From contig JAHAWY010000007.1 in the NCBI GenBank assembly GCA_018385135.1, forward strand, positions 1 to 64,000: a stretch of DNA of 64,000 nucleotides. The letters run 5' to 3'. The DNA is from Oscillospiraceae bacterium (GTDB lineage: Bacteria > Bacillota > Clostridia > Oscillospirales > Oscillospiraceae). The position numbers and the translations under genes were made by a program. The notes beneath the pieces are model-generated. The model was not told the origin of the DNA. It did no database searches and saw only the letters and a program-made list of their open reading frames with translations. Positions 36,474 through 44,116 of the stretch are shown here, in pieces; position 1 is the stretch's first letter; every line of letters starts with the position of its first letter.

Positions 36474-36509
36474 ATGTTACTTGACGCTGACGGGCTTTAG
36501 CAGTAACAT
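36474..36509 (+). promoter_or_regulatory. Promoter of iorAB flanked by an inverted repeat
   Basis: TTGACG (36481-36486), a 17-base spacer and TAACAT (36504-36509) form the promoter. The inverted repeat ATGTTACT (36474-36481) and AGTAACAT (36502-36509) brackets it, so a dimeric regulator could cover both boxes. Confidence 0.5.
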
Positions 36510-36552
36510 ATTAGAAATATTTTATCAATGCACAGTGAAAGGGTGAATACAT

Positions 36553-38292
36553 ATGAAACAGCTTATGCTGGGCAACGCCGCCGTTGCGCGCGGTCTATAT
36601 GAGGCAGGCTGCCGCTTCGTTTCCGCCTATCCCGGCACTCCCTCCACCGAAATCCCCGAATGCGCCGCCACCTACAAGGAAATCTACGCCGAATGGGCGC
36701 CGAACGAAAAGGTTGCATATGAAGCGGCGCTGGGCGCCGCCTTCGGCGGAGCGAGAAGCTTTTGTTCCATGAAGCACGTCGGCTTAAACGTAGCCGCCGA
36801 CCCGCTTTTCACCTCCTCCTATACGGGCGTAAACGGCGGAATGGTCGTTGCCGTTGCAGACGATCCCGCCATGCACTCAAGTCAGAACGAGCAGGACTCC
36901 AGGCACTACGCTATCGCCGCTAAGCTCCCCATGCTCGAGCCCTCCGACAGCGCGGAATGTCTGGAGTTTACAAAGCTCGCCTTCGAGCTTTCAGAGCGCT
37001 TTGACTGTCCCTGCCTGCTTCGCACCTGCACAAGAGTTGCTCACTCTCAGAGCCTTGTGGAGCTATCGGACAGAGTTGAGCATATGCTCAAGCCCTTTGA
37101 GCGCAACCCGGTTAAATATGTTATGATGCCCGCCAACGCTATCAAGCGTCACCCGGCTGTTGAGCAGCGTACGGCAGACCTCGTTGAATACGCCGAGAGC
37201 GCCGCCATAAACCGCGTGGAAATGGGCGACACCGAGGTCGGCTATGTCACCTCCGGAACCGGCTATCAATATCTTCGTGAATGCTTTCCCAATGCGAGCA
37301 TCCTAAAGCTCGGCATGGTCAACCCCCTGCCCGTAAAGCTCATTGCAGACTTTGCCGCAAGGGTCAAAAAGCTCATCGTTGTCGAGGAGCTTGACGGCAT
37401 TATCGAGACTCATCTTCGCGCAAACGGAATTCGCGTTGACGGAGGCAAGGATATCTTCGGTCCCTGCGGCGAGCTGAGTCAAAACCGCATTCGCGCGGCT
37501 CTCGGCATGAAGCTTCCCGAATTCGTAAGCTTTGATGAGCCTGTGCCGCAGCGCCCGCCCGCTCTTTGCCCCGGCTGCCCGCACAGAGGTCTGTTTTTCA
37601 CTCTCTCCAAGCTCGGCGTTACCGTCATGGGCGATATCGGCTGCTACACACTCGGCGCTCTGCCCCCCTTAAAAGCGCTTGACACGACCGTATGTATGGG
37701 TGCTTCCATCTCCGGCATTCACGGCTTTAACACCGTTCGCGGCGCGGAGTCTGCCAAAAACACCGTTGCCGTCATTGGCGACAGCACCTTTATGCACAGC
37801 GGCATAACCGGGCTGGTGGACATTGTTTATAACAAGGGCGTCAGCACCGTTATGATTTTGGACAACTCCATAACCGGCATGACCGGTCATCAGCAAAACC
37901 CCACCACGGGCAAGACCCTCAAGGGTGAGGACGCCCCCGCCGTTTCGCTTGAAAAGCTCTGCGGGGCGGTCGGCGTAAAGCGTGTTCGCGTCTGCGACCC
38001 CTATGCGCTCGATGAGCTTAAAGCAATTGTTTCCGAGGAATTGGCGGCAGACGAGCCTTCCGTTATCATTGCCCGCCGTCCCTGTATGCTGCTGCCCGAA
38101 GTAAAAGCCGCTCCCGCGCTCGTTGTTGACAAGGATAAATGTGTAGGCTGTAAGCTTTGTATGCAAATCGGCTGCCCCGCCTTGAGCTTTGGCGACAAAA
38201 AAGCTCATGTTGACCCGACGCTGTGCGTCGGCTGCGAGCTTTGCACTCAGATGTGCAGGGTGGGCGCTATCTGCAAAAGGGAGGCGAAGTAA
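36553..38292 (+). CDS. iorA: Indolepyruvate:ferredoxin oxidoreductase, alpha subunit
   Basis: The enzyme has 579 residues, is oxygen-sensitive, and oxidatively decarboxylates aryl pyruvates from Trp, Phe and Tyr to acyl-CoA with ferredoxin. The N-terminal domain has YPGTPSTEIPE. The thiamine-diphosphate domain has GDIGCYTLGALPPL and VIGDSTFMHSGITGLVD. The C terminus carries two [4Fe-4S] motifs, CVGCKLCMQIGCPA and CVGCELCTQMCRVGAIC. It is followed without a gap by iorB. Confidence 0.95.
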   Translation: MKQLMLGNAAVARGLYEAGCRFVSAYPGTPSTEIPECAATYKEIYAEWAPNEKVAYEAALGAAFGGARSFCSMKHVGLNVAADPLFTSSYTGVNGGMVVAVADDPAMHSSQNEQDSRHYAIAAKLPMLEPSDSAECLEFTKLAFELSERFDCPCLLRTCTRVAHSQSLVELSDRVEHMLKPFERNPVKYVMMPANAIKRHPAVEQRTADLVEYAESAAINRVEMGDTEVGYVTSGTGYQYLRECFPNASILKLGMVNPLPVKLIADFAARVKKLIVVEELDGIIETHLRANGIRVDGGKDIFGPCGELSQNRIRAALGMKLPEFVSFDEPVPQRPPALCPGCPHRGLFFTLSKLGVTVMGDIGCYTLGALPPLKALDTTVCMGASISGIHGFNTVRGAESAKNTVAVIGDSTFMHSGITGLVDIVYNKGVSTVMILDNSITGMTGHQQNPTTGKTLKGEDAPAVSLEKLCGAVGVKRVRVCDPYALDELKAIVSEELAADEPSVIIARRPCMLLPEVKAAPALVVDKDKCVGCKLCMQIGCPALSFGDKKAHVDPTLCVGCELCTQMCRVGAICKREAK

Positions 38293-38883
38293 ATGTCCGA
38301 AACAAAGAACATTATGATAGTCGGCGTTGGCGGTCAGGGAACGCTTCTAGCCTCCCGCATTCTCGGCAGCGTTCTCACACAGCAGGGCTTCGACGTAAAA
38401 ATGAGCGAGGTTCACGGCATGAGTCAGCGCGGCGGCAGCGTCGTAACCTATGTTAAATACGGCGAGCGCGTCTATTCCCCCATCGTCGATACCGGCGAGG
38501 CTGATTTCATTCTCGCCTTCGAGCGTCTTGAAGCGGCGCGGTGGATAAGCTATCTTAAAAAGGACGGCACGCTCATCCTAAACGACCGCCCCATCAGCCC
38601 CATGCCCGTTATCACAGGTGCAATGGAATATCCCGCGGACATCTCGGAAAAAATATGCGCAAAGGGCGTTAAGCTTATCGCAAGCGACGCGCTTGAGATG
38701 GCGGAAAACGCAGGCAACGCCAAGTCCGTCAACGTCGTGCTTATCGGCATTCTAAGCGCCATCATGGGCTTTGACGAGACGCTGTGGCAAAAGGCGCTGA
38801 CCGAGTGCGTCAAGCCTAAATTCCTTGAGCTGAACCAAAAGGCGTTTGCCCTGGGAAGAGCCTACGGTCAGAGCATAAAATAA
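38293..38883 (+). CDS. iorB: Indolepyruvate:ferredoxin oxidoreductase, beta subunit
   Basis: The protein has 196 residues of the pyruvate/ketoisovalerate oxidoreductase gamma-type fold. GVGGQGTLLASRILGSVLTQQGFDVKMSEVHGMSQRGGSVVTYVKYG is diagnostic. It starts immediately after the iorA stop, with AAGGGAGGCGAAGTAA as binding site inside iorA. Together they make the two-subunit enzyme typical of amino-acid-fermenting anaerobes. Confidence 0.95.
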   Translation: MSETKNIMIVGVGGQGTLLASRILGSVLTQQGFDVKMSEVHGMSQRGGSVVTYVKYGERVYSPIVDTGEADFILAFERLEAARWISYLKKDGTLILNDRPISPMPVITGAMEYPADISEKICAKGVKLIASDALEMAENAGNAKSVNVVLIGILSAIMGFDETLWQKALTECVKPKFLELNQKAFALGRAYGQSIK

Positions 38884-38893
38884 AACAGGCAAA

Positions 38894-38925
38894 GCGCGGG
38901 AGCAGCCCACGCTCCCGCGCCTTTT
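38894..38925 (+). terminator. Terminator after iorB
   Basis: A 10-base GC-rich perfect stem (38894-38903 with 38911-38920) with a seven-base loop is followed by CTTTTCC. Confidence 0.8.
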
Positions 38926-38942
38926 CCGAATAAGGAGCGCCC

Positions 38943-39290
38943 ATGAGCGGTTATCTCAAGGAAGTAAATATCAAAAGCGATTTGCCCACAGCAAACGATG
39001 CCATCAAGCGCGTTACCTATAACCTGCGAAACGGCAAAAGCTGGGGCTGCGCGGCGATAAAGATCATTCACGGCTACGGCTCCACCGGCAAGGGTGGCAA
39101 GATCCGCACCGAAACGCGCCGCTATCTGCAAGAACAAAAGGATAAGCGCCTTATCAAGGACTTCATCATCGGCGAGGATTTTTCCATCTTCAACGCTAAA
39201 ACGCGCGATGCTTTCATGCTCTGCGACGAGCTTCGGCGCGACAGCGACCTTGAGCGTCATAACAACGGAATTACCATTGTTATACTGTGA
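38943..39290 (+). CDS. Smr/MutS2-type nuclease domain protein
   Basis: The protein has 115 residues and is a stand-alone Smr-like domain. The segment AIKIIHGYGSTGKGGKIRTETRRYL (about 37-61) matches the HGxGxGxLR-type loop of Smr. A conserved DFIIGEDFSIFN-like stretch follows, where other members have acidic residues. Smr domains nick DNA or cut RNA in repair and ribosome rescue. It follows iorB by 59 bases, after a terminator, and has AAGGAGCG as binding site. Confidence 0.75.
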   Translation: MSGYLKEVNIKSDLPTANDAIKRVTYNLRNGKSWGCAAIKIIHGYGSTGKGGKIRTETRRYLQEQKDKRLIKDFIIGEDFSIFNAKTRDAFMLCDELRRDSDLERHNNGITIVIL

Positions 39291-39324
39291 CAAATGCGCC
39301 GCCAAAAAACTGTTCGGAAAAATA

Positions 39325-39353
39325 TTGACAAGCGCTGTAATAAGTGGTATTAT
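39325..39353 (+). promoter_or_regulatory. Promoter of the tRNA cluster
   Basis: Perfect TTGACA (39325-39330), a 17-base spacer and TATTAT (39348-39353) lie 20 bases upstream of the first tRNA. Confidence 0.85.
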
Positions 39354-39373
39354 CCTATGGCTGAACTTTTTGC

Positions 39374-39447
39374 GCGGGCGTAGTTCAATGGTAGAACACC
39401 AGCCTTCCAAGCTGGATACGTGGGTTCGATTCCCATCGCCCGCTCCA
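39374..39447 (+). tRNA. tRNA-Gly (anticodon TCC)
   Basis: A full cloverleaf is readable: acceptor GCGGGCG with CGCCCGC, D arm with AATGGTA loop, anticodon stem CCAGC/GCTGG with loop CTTCCAA, T arm GTGGG-TTCGATT-CCCAT, discriminator T and encoded CCA. Confidence 0.95.
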
Positions 39448-39513
39448 TCGTAGGGTGCAGGCGGCAGCCACTATGGAGCGGACAAGCAGCACAGTATTCA
39501 ACTGTCTTTATAT

Positions 39514-39590
39514 GCGCCAGTAGCTCAGGTGGATAGAGCAACTGCCTTCTAAGCAGTAGGTCAGGGGTTCGAGTCCCTTCTGGCGTACCA
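39514..39590 (+). tRNA. tRNA-Arg (anticodon TCT)
   Basis: Acceptor GCGCCAG pairs with CTGGCGT, the anticodon stem ACTGC/GCAGT carries loop CTTCTAA, and the T arm is AGGGG-TTCGAGT-CCCTT. CCA is encoded. Confidence 0.95.
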
Positions 39591-39653
39591 CGTTGGAGCA
39601 AGCCTTGTAGTGTTCGCTTTTTCGGAAACTCCGGCTTTCACTGCTCCGCCTTT

Positions 39654-39688
39654 TCAGCCGCGACCCGCTCTGCTCGGCTCGCGGCTGA
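39654..39688. repeat. Hairpin between tRNA-Arg and tRNA-His
   Basis: A perfect 10-base stem (39654-39663 with 39679-39688) is extended by TTTT/AAAA pairing with a two-base bulge. It lies in the unusually long 140-base spacer within the tRNA cluster. It has no T-run on either strand, so a processing site or a repeat is more likely than a terminator. Confidence 0.5.
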
Positions 39689-39730
39689 GAAAAGAAAGTT
39701 CGGTACACTCCCGCGCCGATAGCTGAATAT

Positions 39731-39808
39731 GGTGGGTATAGCTCAGTTGGTTAGAGCACCGGATTGTGGTTCCGGGTGTCGAGGGTTCGAGTCCCTTTAC
39801 CCACCCCA
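39731..39808 (+). tRNA. tRNA-His (anticodon GTG)
   Basis: The extra G(-1) pairs with C73. Acceptor GTGGGTA pairs with TACCCAC, the anticodon stem CCGGA/TCCGG carries loop TTGTGGT, and CCA is encoded. Confidence 0.95.
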
Positions 39809-39843
39809 TATTTAAGCTTTCGTGATACAGCTTGAATTTACAT

Positions 39844-39917
39844 TGGGATATAGTGTAATGGTAACACACTAGACTTTGACTCTGGTATTGTAGGTTCGAG
39901 CCCTGCTATCCCAGCCA
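39844..39917 (+). tRNA. tRNA-Gln (anticodon TTG)
   Basis: Acceptor TGGGATA pairs with TATCCCA, the anticodon loop is CTTTGAC between CTAGA and TCTGG, the discriminator is G and CCA is encoded. Confidence 0.95.
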
Positions 39918-39932
39918 TTTTTATATTTTGAC

Positions 39933-40008
39933 GATTCAGTAGCTCAGTCGGCAGAGCACCTGCCTTTTAAGCAGGGTGTCCGGGGTTCGAATCCCCGCTG
40001 AGTCACCA
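39933..40008 (+). tRNA. tRNA-Lys (anticodon TTT)
   Basis: Acceptor GATTCAG pairs with CTGAGTC (one T-G pair), the anticodon stem CCTGC/GCAGG carries loop CTTTTAA, and CCA is encoded. Confidence 0.95.
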
Positions 40009-40018
40009 ATTTGACAAG

Positions 40019-40052
40019 AGCTCCGCAGTCTTTGAGATTGCGGAGCTTTTCT
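40019..40052 (+). terminator. Terminator of the tRNA cluster
   Basis: AGCTCCGCA (40019-40027) pairs with TGCGGAGCT (40039-40047), followed by TTTCTT. It lies 10 bases after tRNA-Lys. Confidence 0.85.
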
Positions 40053-40240
40053 TATTGCCTCGGCAACATCAATGCTTTCAGGCGTTTTCAATTCGATATG
40101 GTATTATCGTTATGAACAGCATACTAACGCGTTCATTAGCAATTTATTTTCAAAATGCTAACGAAAGCACAAAACGGGGAACAGGATTTAAAAGAGCCGG
40201 CAGCGAATGTGCCTTACCCGCATCAAAGCAAAAAAGCGCA

Positions 40241-40278
40241 AAAAATGTCCTGTATCCTTGTGGATACAGGACATTTTT
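40241..40278 (-). terminator. Terminator after the DUF308 gene
   Basis: A perfect 17-base stem (40241-40257 with 40262-40278) with loop TTGT and A5/T5 ends lies 5 bases past the stop of the DUF308 gene. It can act on both strands. Confidence 0.9.
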
Positions 40279-40283
40279 AAAGT

Positions 40284-40913
40284 TTAGTCCTCCGGAACGG
40301 TATCCTGCTGCTGCGCCTCGATTTCGCGGTTTCGCTTTAGCTGACGCATCCAGTCTGCGCGCTCTTTCTCAAGACTGCTTAGCCTGTGTGACAGGGCGAT
40401 AAGTGCCACCGCGTCCATAACTCCGGTAACGATAAGGGCAATGCCCACAAACTGCATAAGAAGCGCCATGGTCTTAAAGGGGTTGAGTATAAGCGTTGCG
40501 CCCAGTCCCAGCGTTACCACGGCGACAACCAGCGTAAACCACCAGTGCTTGTCCTTTAGGCGCAGCATATCCAGCGTGTTTTGCAGCTTTATCATGCCGT
40601 CGAGAATAACGGCAACGCCAAGAACGGTGGGCAGCACGCCGAGCAAAATATCCGGCTTTACCAGCACAAAAACGCCGCCGCCGATAAGTGCCAGACCCAT
40701 CACGAGACTCAGGCTGTAATCGGTAAGCGAAACGGGAGTTTTGAAGTATTCGATGATTTTGATAAGACCGATAAGGCACAGCATACCGCCAATGGTGTAG
40801 CAAAGAATTCTGCTTGAGGAGTCGGGATACATCAAAAACAAAATGCCCAGCAGAAAAAAGCTGATTGCAATAAGTATGTAGTCTCTTTTAAAGCTGTTTG
40901 AAAAAACCTTCAT
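40284..40913 (-). CDS. DUF308 (HdeD-like) integral membrane protein
   Basis: This 209-residue protein has six closely spaced membrane helices from about 15 to 180. It shows the DUF308 pattern, with paired helices such as LCYTIGGMLCLIGLIKIIEYF and VLPTVLGVAVILDGMIKLQNTLDMLRLK, a repeat of two similar three-helix halves. The C-terminal 25 residues are charged and cytoplasmic. HdeD has a role in acid resistance in E. coli, but the function here is unknown. The ATG at 40913 follows AAGGAGGATAAAGAA. Confidence 0.85.
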   Translation of the reverse strand: MKVFSNSFKRDYILIAISFFLLGILFLMYPDSSSRILCYTIGGMLCLIGLIKIIEYFKTPVSLTDYSLSLVMGLALIGGGVFVLVKPDILLGVLPTVLGVAVILDGMIKLQNTLDMLRLKDKHWWFTLVVAVVTLGLGATLILNPFKTMALLMQFVGIALIVTGVMDAVALIALSHRLSSLEKERADWMRQLKRNREIEAQQQDTVPED

Positions 40914-40952
40914 TTCTTTATCCTCCTTGCGATATTCCTGTCTTGCTCTTTG

Positions 40953-40981
40953 ATTATACTCTTTGCAAATGCGCATCTCAA
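40953..40981 (-). promoter_or_regulatory. Promoter of the DUF308 gene
   Basis: On the minus strand TTGAGA (40976-40981), 17 bases and TATAAT (40953-40958). Confidence 0.7.
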
Positions 40982-41074
40982 GCATTTTTTACCCTTCCGG
41001 CTGCTTTTACGAATTAAATCGCCATATATTCGACAGGAAAAGTGCTTTTTCGGGGCAAATCGGCAGTCAAACAC

Positions 41075-41103
41075 TTGACGGTTTACATAAAATATTGTAT
41101 AAC
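41075..41103 (+). promoter_or_regulatory. Promoter of the HAAS/DUF1700 module
   Basis: TTGACG (41075-41080), a 17-base spacer and TATAAC (41098-41103) lie 50 bases upstream of the ATG at 41153. Confidence 0.75.
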
Positions 41104-41152
41104 CTAAATCAGAATAGGTATCGTGTCCAAATATCTTCAAAGAGGGATATAA

Positions 41153-41878
41153 ATGAACAGACAACAGTTTCTTTCTGAGCTTAATCAATACTTAAGCGTC
41201 TTTAGTGCCGCCGAACGCGAGTCTGTCATCAGCTATTACAGCGCCAAATTCGATGCCGCCGGAGCTGACGGCGAAGCGGCTTTGCTTCTGGAGCTTGGAA
41301 CGCCGATGATGGTTACGATTGCGCTAAAGCGCCGCCACGAGGCAGGTCTGCCGTTGGTTGATGAGTCCGAGCAGCCGCAAGGAGAGCTTAGCCCGACTCC
41401 CTCGGAGGAATACGAGATGAATATCGAGTCCGAATCGGAAAGCTCCGAGCCCGAAGCAGAGGAAGCCCCCAACCCGAGCGTTACCGAAATAAGCTCAGAG
41501 CCTGAGCAGGCTCATTCGGACGAGCGAGCGCCCGGCGACGAGACCGAGCCGCAAGCTGCCCCCCCGCATAAAGACGAGACGCAGCCGCAGGCGGCTGAGC
41601 CAACGCCGCGCAGCACCGGAGCCGTCGTTTCCTGCGTGCTGCTGAGTATAGTCACTTCCCTGCTTGCTCTTGCCATAATGGGCGTTGGCGTGTACTTCAT
41701 CGCGGTGATGGGCAATTTCCTTGTTGTCGCCCTGCAAAACCTCAATATGCTCAATAACGCGCTGCTGCTGTTTGCAGGCGGGCTTATTTCCGGCGCTCTT
41801 GGTATAGTAGTCGTCTGGCTGGGGCTGTGGTCGGCAATCCGCATCATCTCCAAGCTTATCGCCAAAACCCGCGCATAG
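41153..41878 (+). CDS. HAAS/DUF1700-domain membrane protein with acidic linker
   Basis: The protein has 241 residues. Residues 1-60 match the HAAS (DUF1700) helical sensor module (MNRQQFLSELNQYLSVFSAAERESVISYYSAKFDAAG...). Residues 65-150 are an unusually acidic, Pro/Glu/Ser-rich linker. Two to three membrane helices follow (about 152-180 and 190-232). HAAS proteins usually stand next to PadR regulators or DUF4097 genes. Here neither is present, and a 61-residue membrane protein follows instead. Confidence 0.82.
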   Translation: MNRQQFLSELNQYLSVFSAAERESVISYYSAKFDAAGADGEAALLLELGTPMMVTIALKRRHEAGLPLVDESEQPQGELSPTPSEEYEMNIESESESSEPEAEEAPNPSVTEISSEPEQAHSDERAPGDETEPQAAPPHKDETQPQAAEPTPRSTGAVVSCVLLSIVTSLLALAIMGVGVYFIAVMGNFLVVALQNLNMLNNALLLFAGGLISGALGIVVVWLGLWSAIRIISKLIAKTRA

Positions 41879-41949
41879 CGGCTTCGATAAAGCTTCCCTG
41901 CGCGGCCGGTGCCGCTTTGCGGAAGCGAACCACGAAAGGAACGTGCAGC

Positions 41950-42135
41950 ATGAAAAAGATTTGGACAAGCGTCTTGATAACAGCCATCGTTCTTGCGGCG
42001 GCAGGCATCATCTGCGGCGTTGCAGCATATTTCAACGGTGGCAGCATTGCAGAGCTTATGGAAAACCATCAGGCAAAATTCGTTATAGAATGGCTTCATC
42101 CCGCTTCGATGTACCAGTACTACTTCGGCTCATAA
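41950..42135 (+). CDS. Small single-pass membrane protein
   Basis: I do not recognise this 61-residue protein. Residues 1-28 form one hydrophobic helix preceded by MKKIW (ITAIVLAAAGIICGVAAYF), then a short exposed tail with EWLHPASMYQYYFGS. The ATG follows GAAAGGAACGTGCAGC. It lies 71 bases after the HAAS gene and ends in the same unit at a terminator. It may be a partner of the HAAS protein. Confidence 0.65.
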   Translation: MKKIWTSVLITAIVLAAAGIICGVAAYFNGGSIAELMENHQAKFVIEWLHPASMYQYYFGS

Positions 42136-42161
42136 CCCAAACACAACTATTTAAGCATTTT

Positions 42162-42206
42162 GACAGGCGAAACAGCAGCACTTTTGCTATTTCGCCTGTC
42201 TTTTTG
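42162..42206 (+). terminator. Terminator after the HAAS module
   Basis: GACAGGCGAAA (42162-42172) pairs perfectly with TTTCGCCTGTC (42190-42200), followed by TTTTTG. Confidence 0.85.
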
Positions 42207-42274
42207 TAAATTGTCGCAAAAATCACCATAGTCTTTTGCGGAATTGCTTAAAAATCTGTAAGATTTTTTTGAAA

Positions 42275-42310
42275 ATTACGGTTGCCAATTACGGTGACAG
42301 GTGTTATAGT
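42275..42310 (+). promoter_or_regulatory. Promoter of pheB-hom-lysC with direct repeats
   Basis: TTGCCA (42282-42287), 17 bases and TATAGT (42305-42310) precede the ACT gene. The 8-mer AATTACGG is repeated at 42275-42282 and 42287-42294, bracketing the -35, which suggests a regulator site. Confidence 0.55.
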
Positions 42311-42357
42311 CATATACACACGTCGAAAACATTTGGCTTTCACAGGGGGACACTCGG

Positions 42358-42804
42358 ATGAACAACGGCGGCACACCGAAATACTTTCTTGTCGAAGCTT
42401 CGGTTTTACCGGAGATTTTCTTCAAGGTAGTCAAGGCAAAGGAGATTTTGCAGACGGGCGAGGCGGCAACGGTTGCCGAGGCGGCGAACGCTGTCGGCAT
42501 CAGCCGCAGCGCATACTATAAGTACAAGGACTCGGTTTCCCAGTTTCAGGATTTTGAGCGCGGGCGCATAATCACCTTCCACATCACGCTAAAAGACAAG
42601 ATGGGCGTTTTATCAACGGTGCTTGCGGCTTTCGCCAATACCGGCGCAAACATCCTTACTATAAACCAGAGCATTCCCATAAACGGCACGGCGATCGTTA
42701 CTATCTCCGCCGAAACCTCGAGCATGAACATAAGCTCCGAGGAGCTTATGGGCAACCTGCAAAGCACCATAGGTGTTAAAAAGGTTGAAGTAATCGCAGG
42801 CTGA
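42358..42804 (+). CDS. pheB: ACT-domain protein, PheB/UPF0735 family
   Basis: The protein has 148 residues. The N-terminal half (about 8-65) resembles the HTH-like part of PheB proteins (EILQTGEAATVAEAANAVGISRSAYYKYKDSV). The ACT domain is at about 72-145 (FHITLKDKMGVLSTVLAAFANTGANILTINQSIPING). It often sits upstream of hom in Firmicutes, as here. It probably senses an amino acid and regulates the operon, but this is not proven. Confidence 0.88.
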   Translation: MNNGGTPKYFLVEASVLPEIFFKVVKAKEILQTGEAATVAEAANAVGISRSAYYKYKDSVSQFQDFERGRIITFHITLKDKMGVLSTVLAAFANTGANILTINQSIPINGTAIVTISAETSSMNISSEELMGNLQSTIGVKKVEVIAG

Positions 42805-42838
42805 GCCCCCACAATTTCCGCGAAAGGATTGAAAACAC

Positions 42839-44050
42839 ATGGCAAAAATTGCAATTTGCGGCTACGGCGTTGTTGGCAGCGGCGTTGCCGAGGTCATAGC
42901 AGAAAACGCTGAAAGCATTGCCAGGAACGCTGCCGAGGAGGTTGAAATCAAGTACATTCTCGACAGACGTGATTTCCCCGGAGATGCTTTTGAAAAGCAT
43001 ATCGTCCACGATTTTTCCATTATAGCAGACGACCCGGAGGTCTCCATTGTTGTTGAAACCATGGGCGGCGTAGGCGCGGCATATGAATTCACGCGCCAAT
43101 CGCTTTTGGCGGGCAAAAGCGTTGTTACCTCCAACAAGGAGCTGGTTGCGAAAAAGGGACACGAGCTTATCGCCATAGCCAAGGAGAAAAATGTTAACTA
43201 TTTGTTTGAGGCAAGCGTCGGCGGCGGCATCCCCATCATCCGCCCCATCACCCAATGTCTCTCTGCAAACAAGCTCGACAGCGTTTACGGCATTTTAAAC
43301 GGCACAACCAACTATATCCTCACAGAAATGATCGAAAACGGCGCCAGCTTCGACGACGCCTTGCATCAGGCGCAGGCAAACGGCTTTGCCGAGGCAGACC
43401 CCACAGCCGACATTGAGGGTCTGGACGCGGCAAGAAAGATCTGCATCCTCGCCGACCTGTGCTTCGGAAAGCACGTTGAGCCTGCCGATATTAAGGCACA
43501 GGGCATCTCCGGCGTCAGCTCGGCGGACGTTGAATATGCCAAGCGCCTCGGCTGCAAGATAAAGCTCTTGGGTCGCGCGCTCAGAACAGGTCACGACACG
43601 GCGACCGCCTATGTCGCCCCCCATCTTGTCAGCACCTCCAGCCTTTTGTCAAATGTTGACGGCGTTATGAACGGCATCGTCGTTCACGGAAATGCCCTCG
43701 GAAACGCAATGTTCTATGGTGCGGGCGCAGGCAAGCGTCCAACAGCGAGCGCGGTCGTCGCCGATATTATTGATGCCGCCAAGCATCGCAACGCGAGAAA
43801 ATATCTCGACTGGGACGATGCTCCCGCCGGCTATTTTACCGACAGCAGCTATGTTCCCTCGCGCTGGTATGTTCGCGCGCAAACCTCGCTTCAGCAGATC
43901 GGCTGGGCGTTCGGCAAGGTCAACTTTATCAGCTACCCCGGCGCCGCGGAGGACGAATATGCCTTTGCAACCGATGTTTATGACGAGAACGCTCTGCTAA
44001 AGCTCACCGGCGGCATGAATGTGCGCTCGATGTTCAGGATTTTGGATTGA
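42839..44050 (+). CDS. hom: Homoserine dehydrogenase
   Basis: The enzyme has 403 residues and reduces aspartate semialdehyde to homoserine for threonine and methionine. The NAD(P) loop is GYGVVGSGVAEVIAEN at the N terminus. The family signature ILNGTTNYILTEM and AEADPTADIEGLDAARKICILADLCFG are clear. It lacks the long C-terminal ACT domain of the Bacillus enzyme, ending about residue 400 after a short domain. The ATG at 42839 follows CGAAAGGATTG. Confidence 0.95.
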   Translation: MAKIAICGYGVVGSGVAEVIAENAESIARNAAEEVEIKYILDRRDFPGDAFEKHIVHDFSIIADDPEVSIVVETMGGVGAAYEFTRQSLLAGKSVVTSNKELVAKKGHELIAIAKEKNVNYLFEASVGGGIPIIRPITQCLSANKLDSVYGILNGTTNYILTEMIENGASFDDALHQAQANGFAEADPTADIEGLDAARKICILADLCFGKHVEPADIKAQGISGVSSADVEYAKRLGCKIKLLGRALRTGHDTATAYVAPHLVSTSSLLSNVDGVMNGIVVHGNALGNAMFYGAGAGKRPTASAVVADIIDAAKHRNARKYLDWDDAPAGYFTDSSYVPSRWYVRAQTSLQQIGWAFGKVNFISYPGAAEDEYAFATDVYDENALLKLTGGMNVRSMFRILD

Positions 44051-44116
44051 CAGGTTTTGTATGAGACTAATATAATATAAAGAACCTTTCACTCCCTCAA
44101 AATGGAGGATAAGCAT

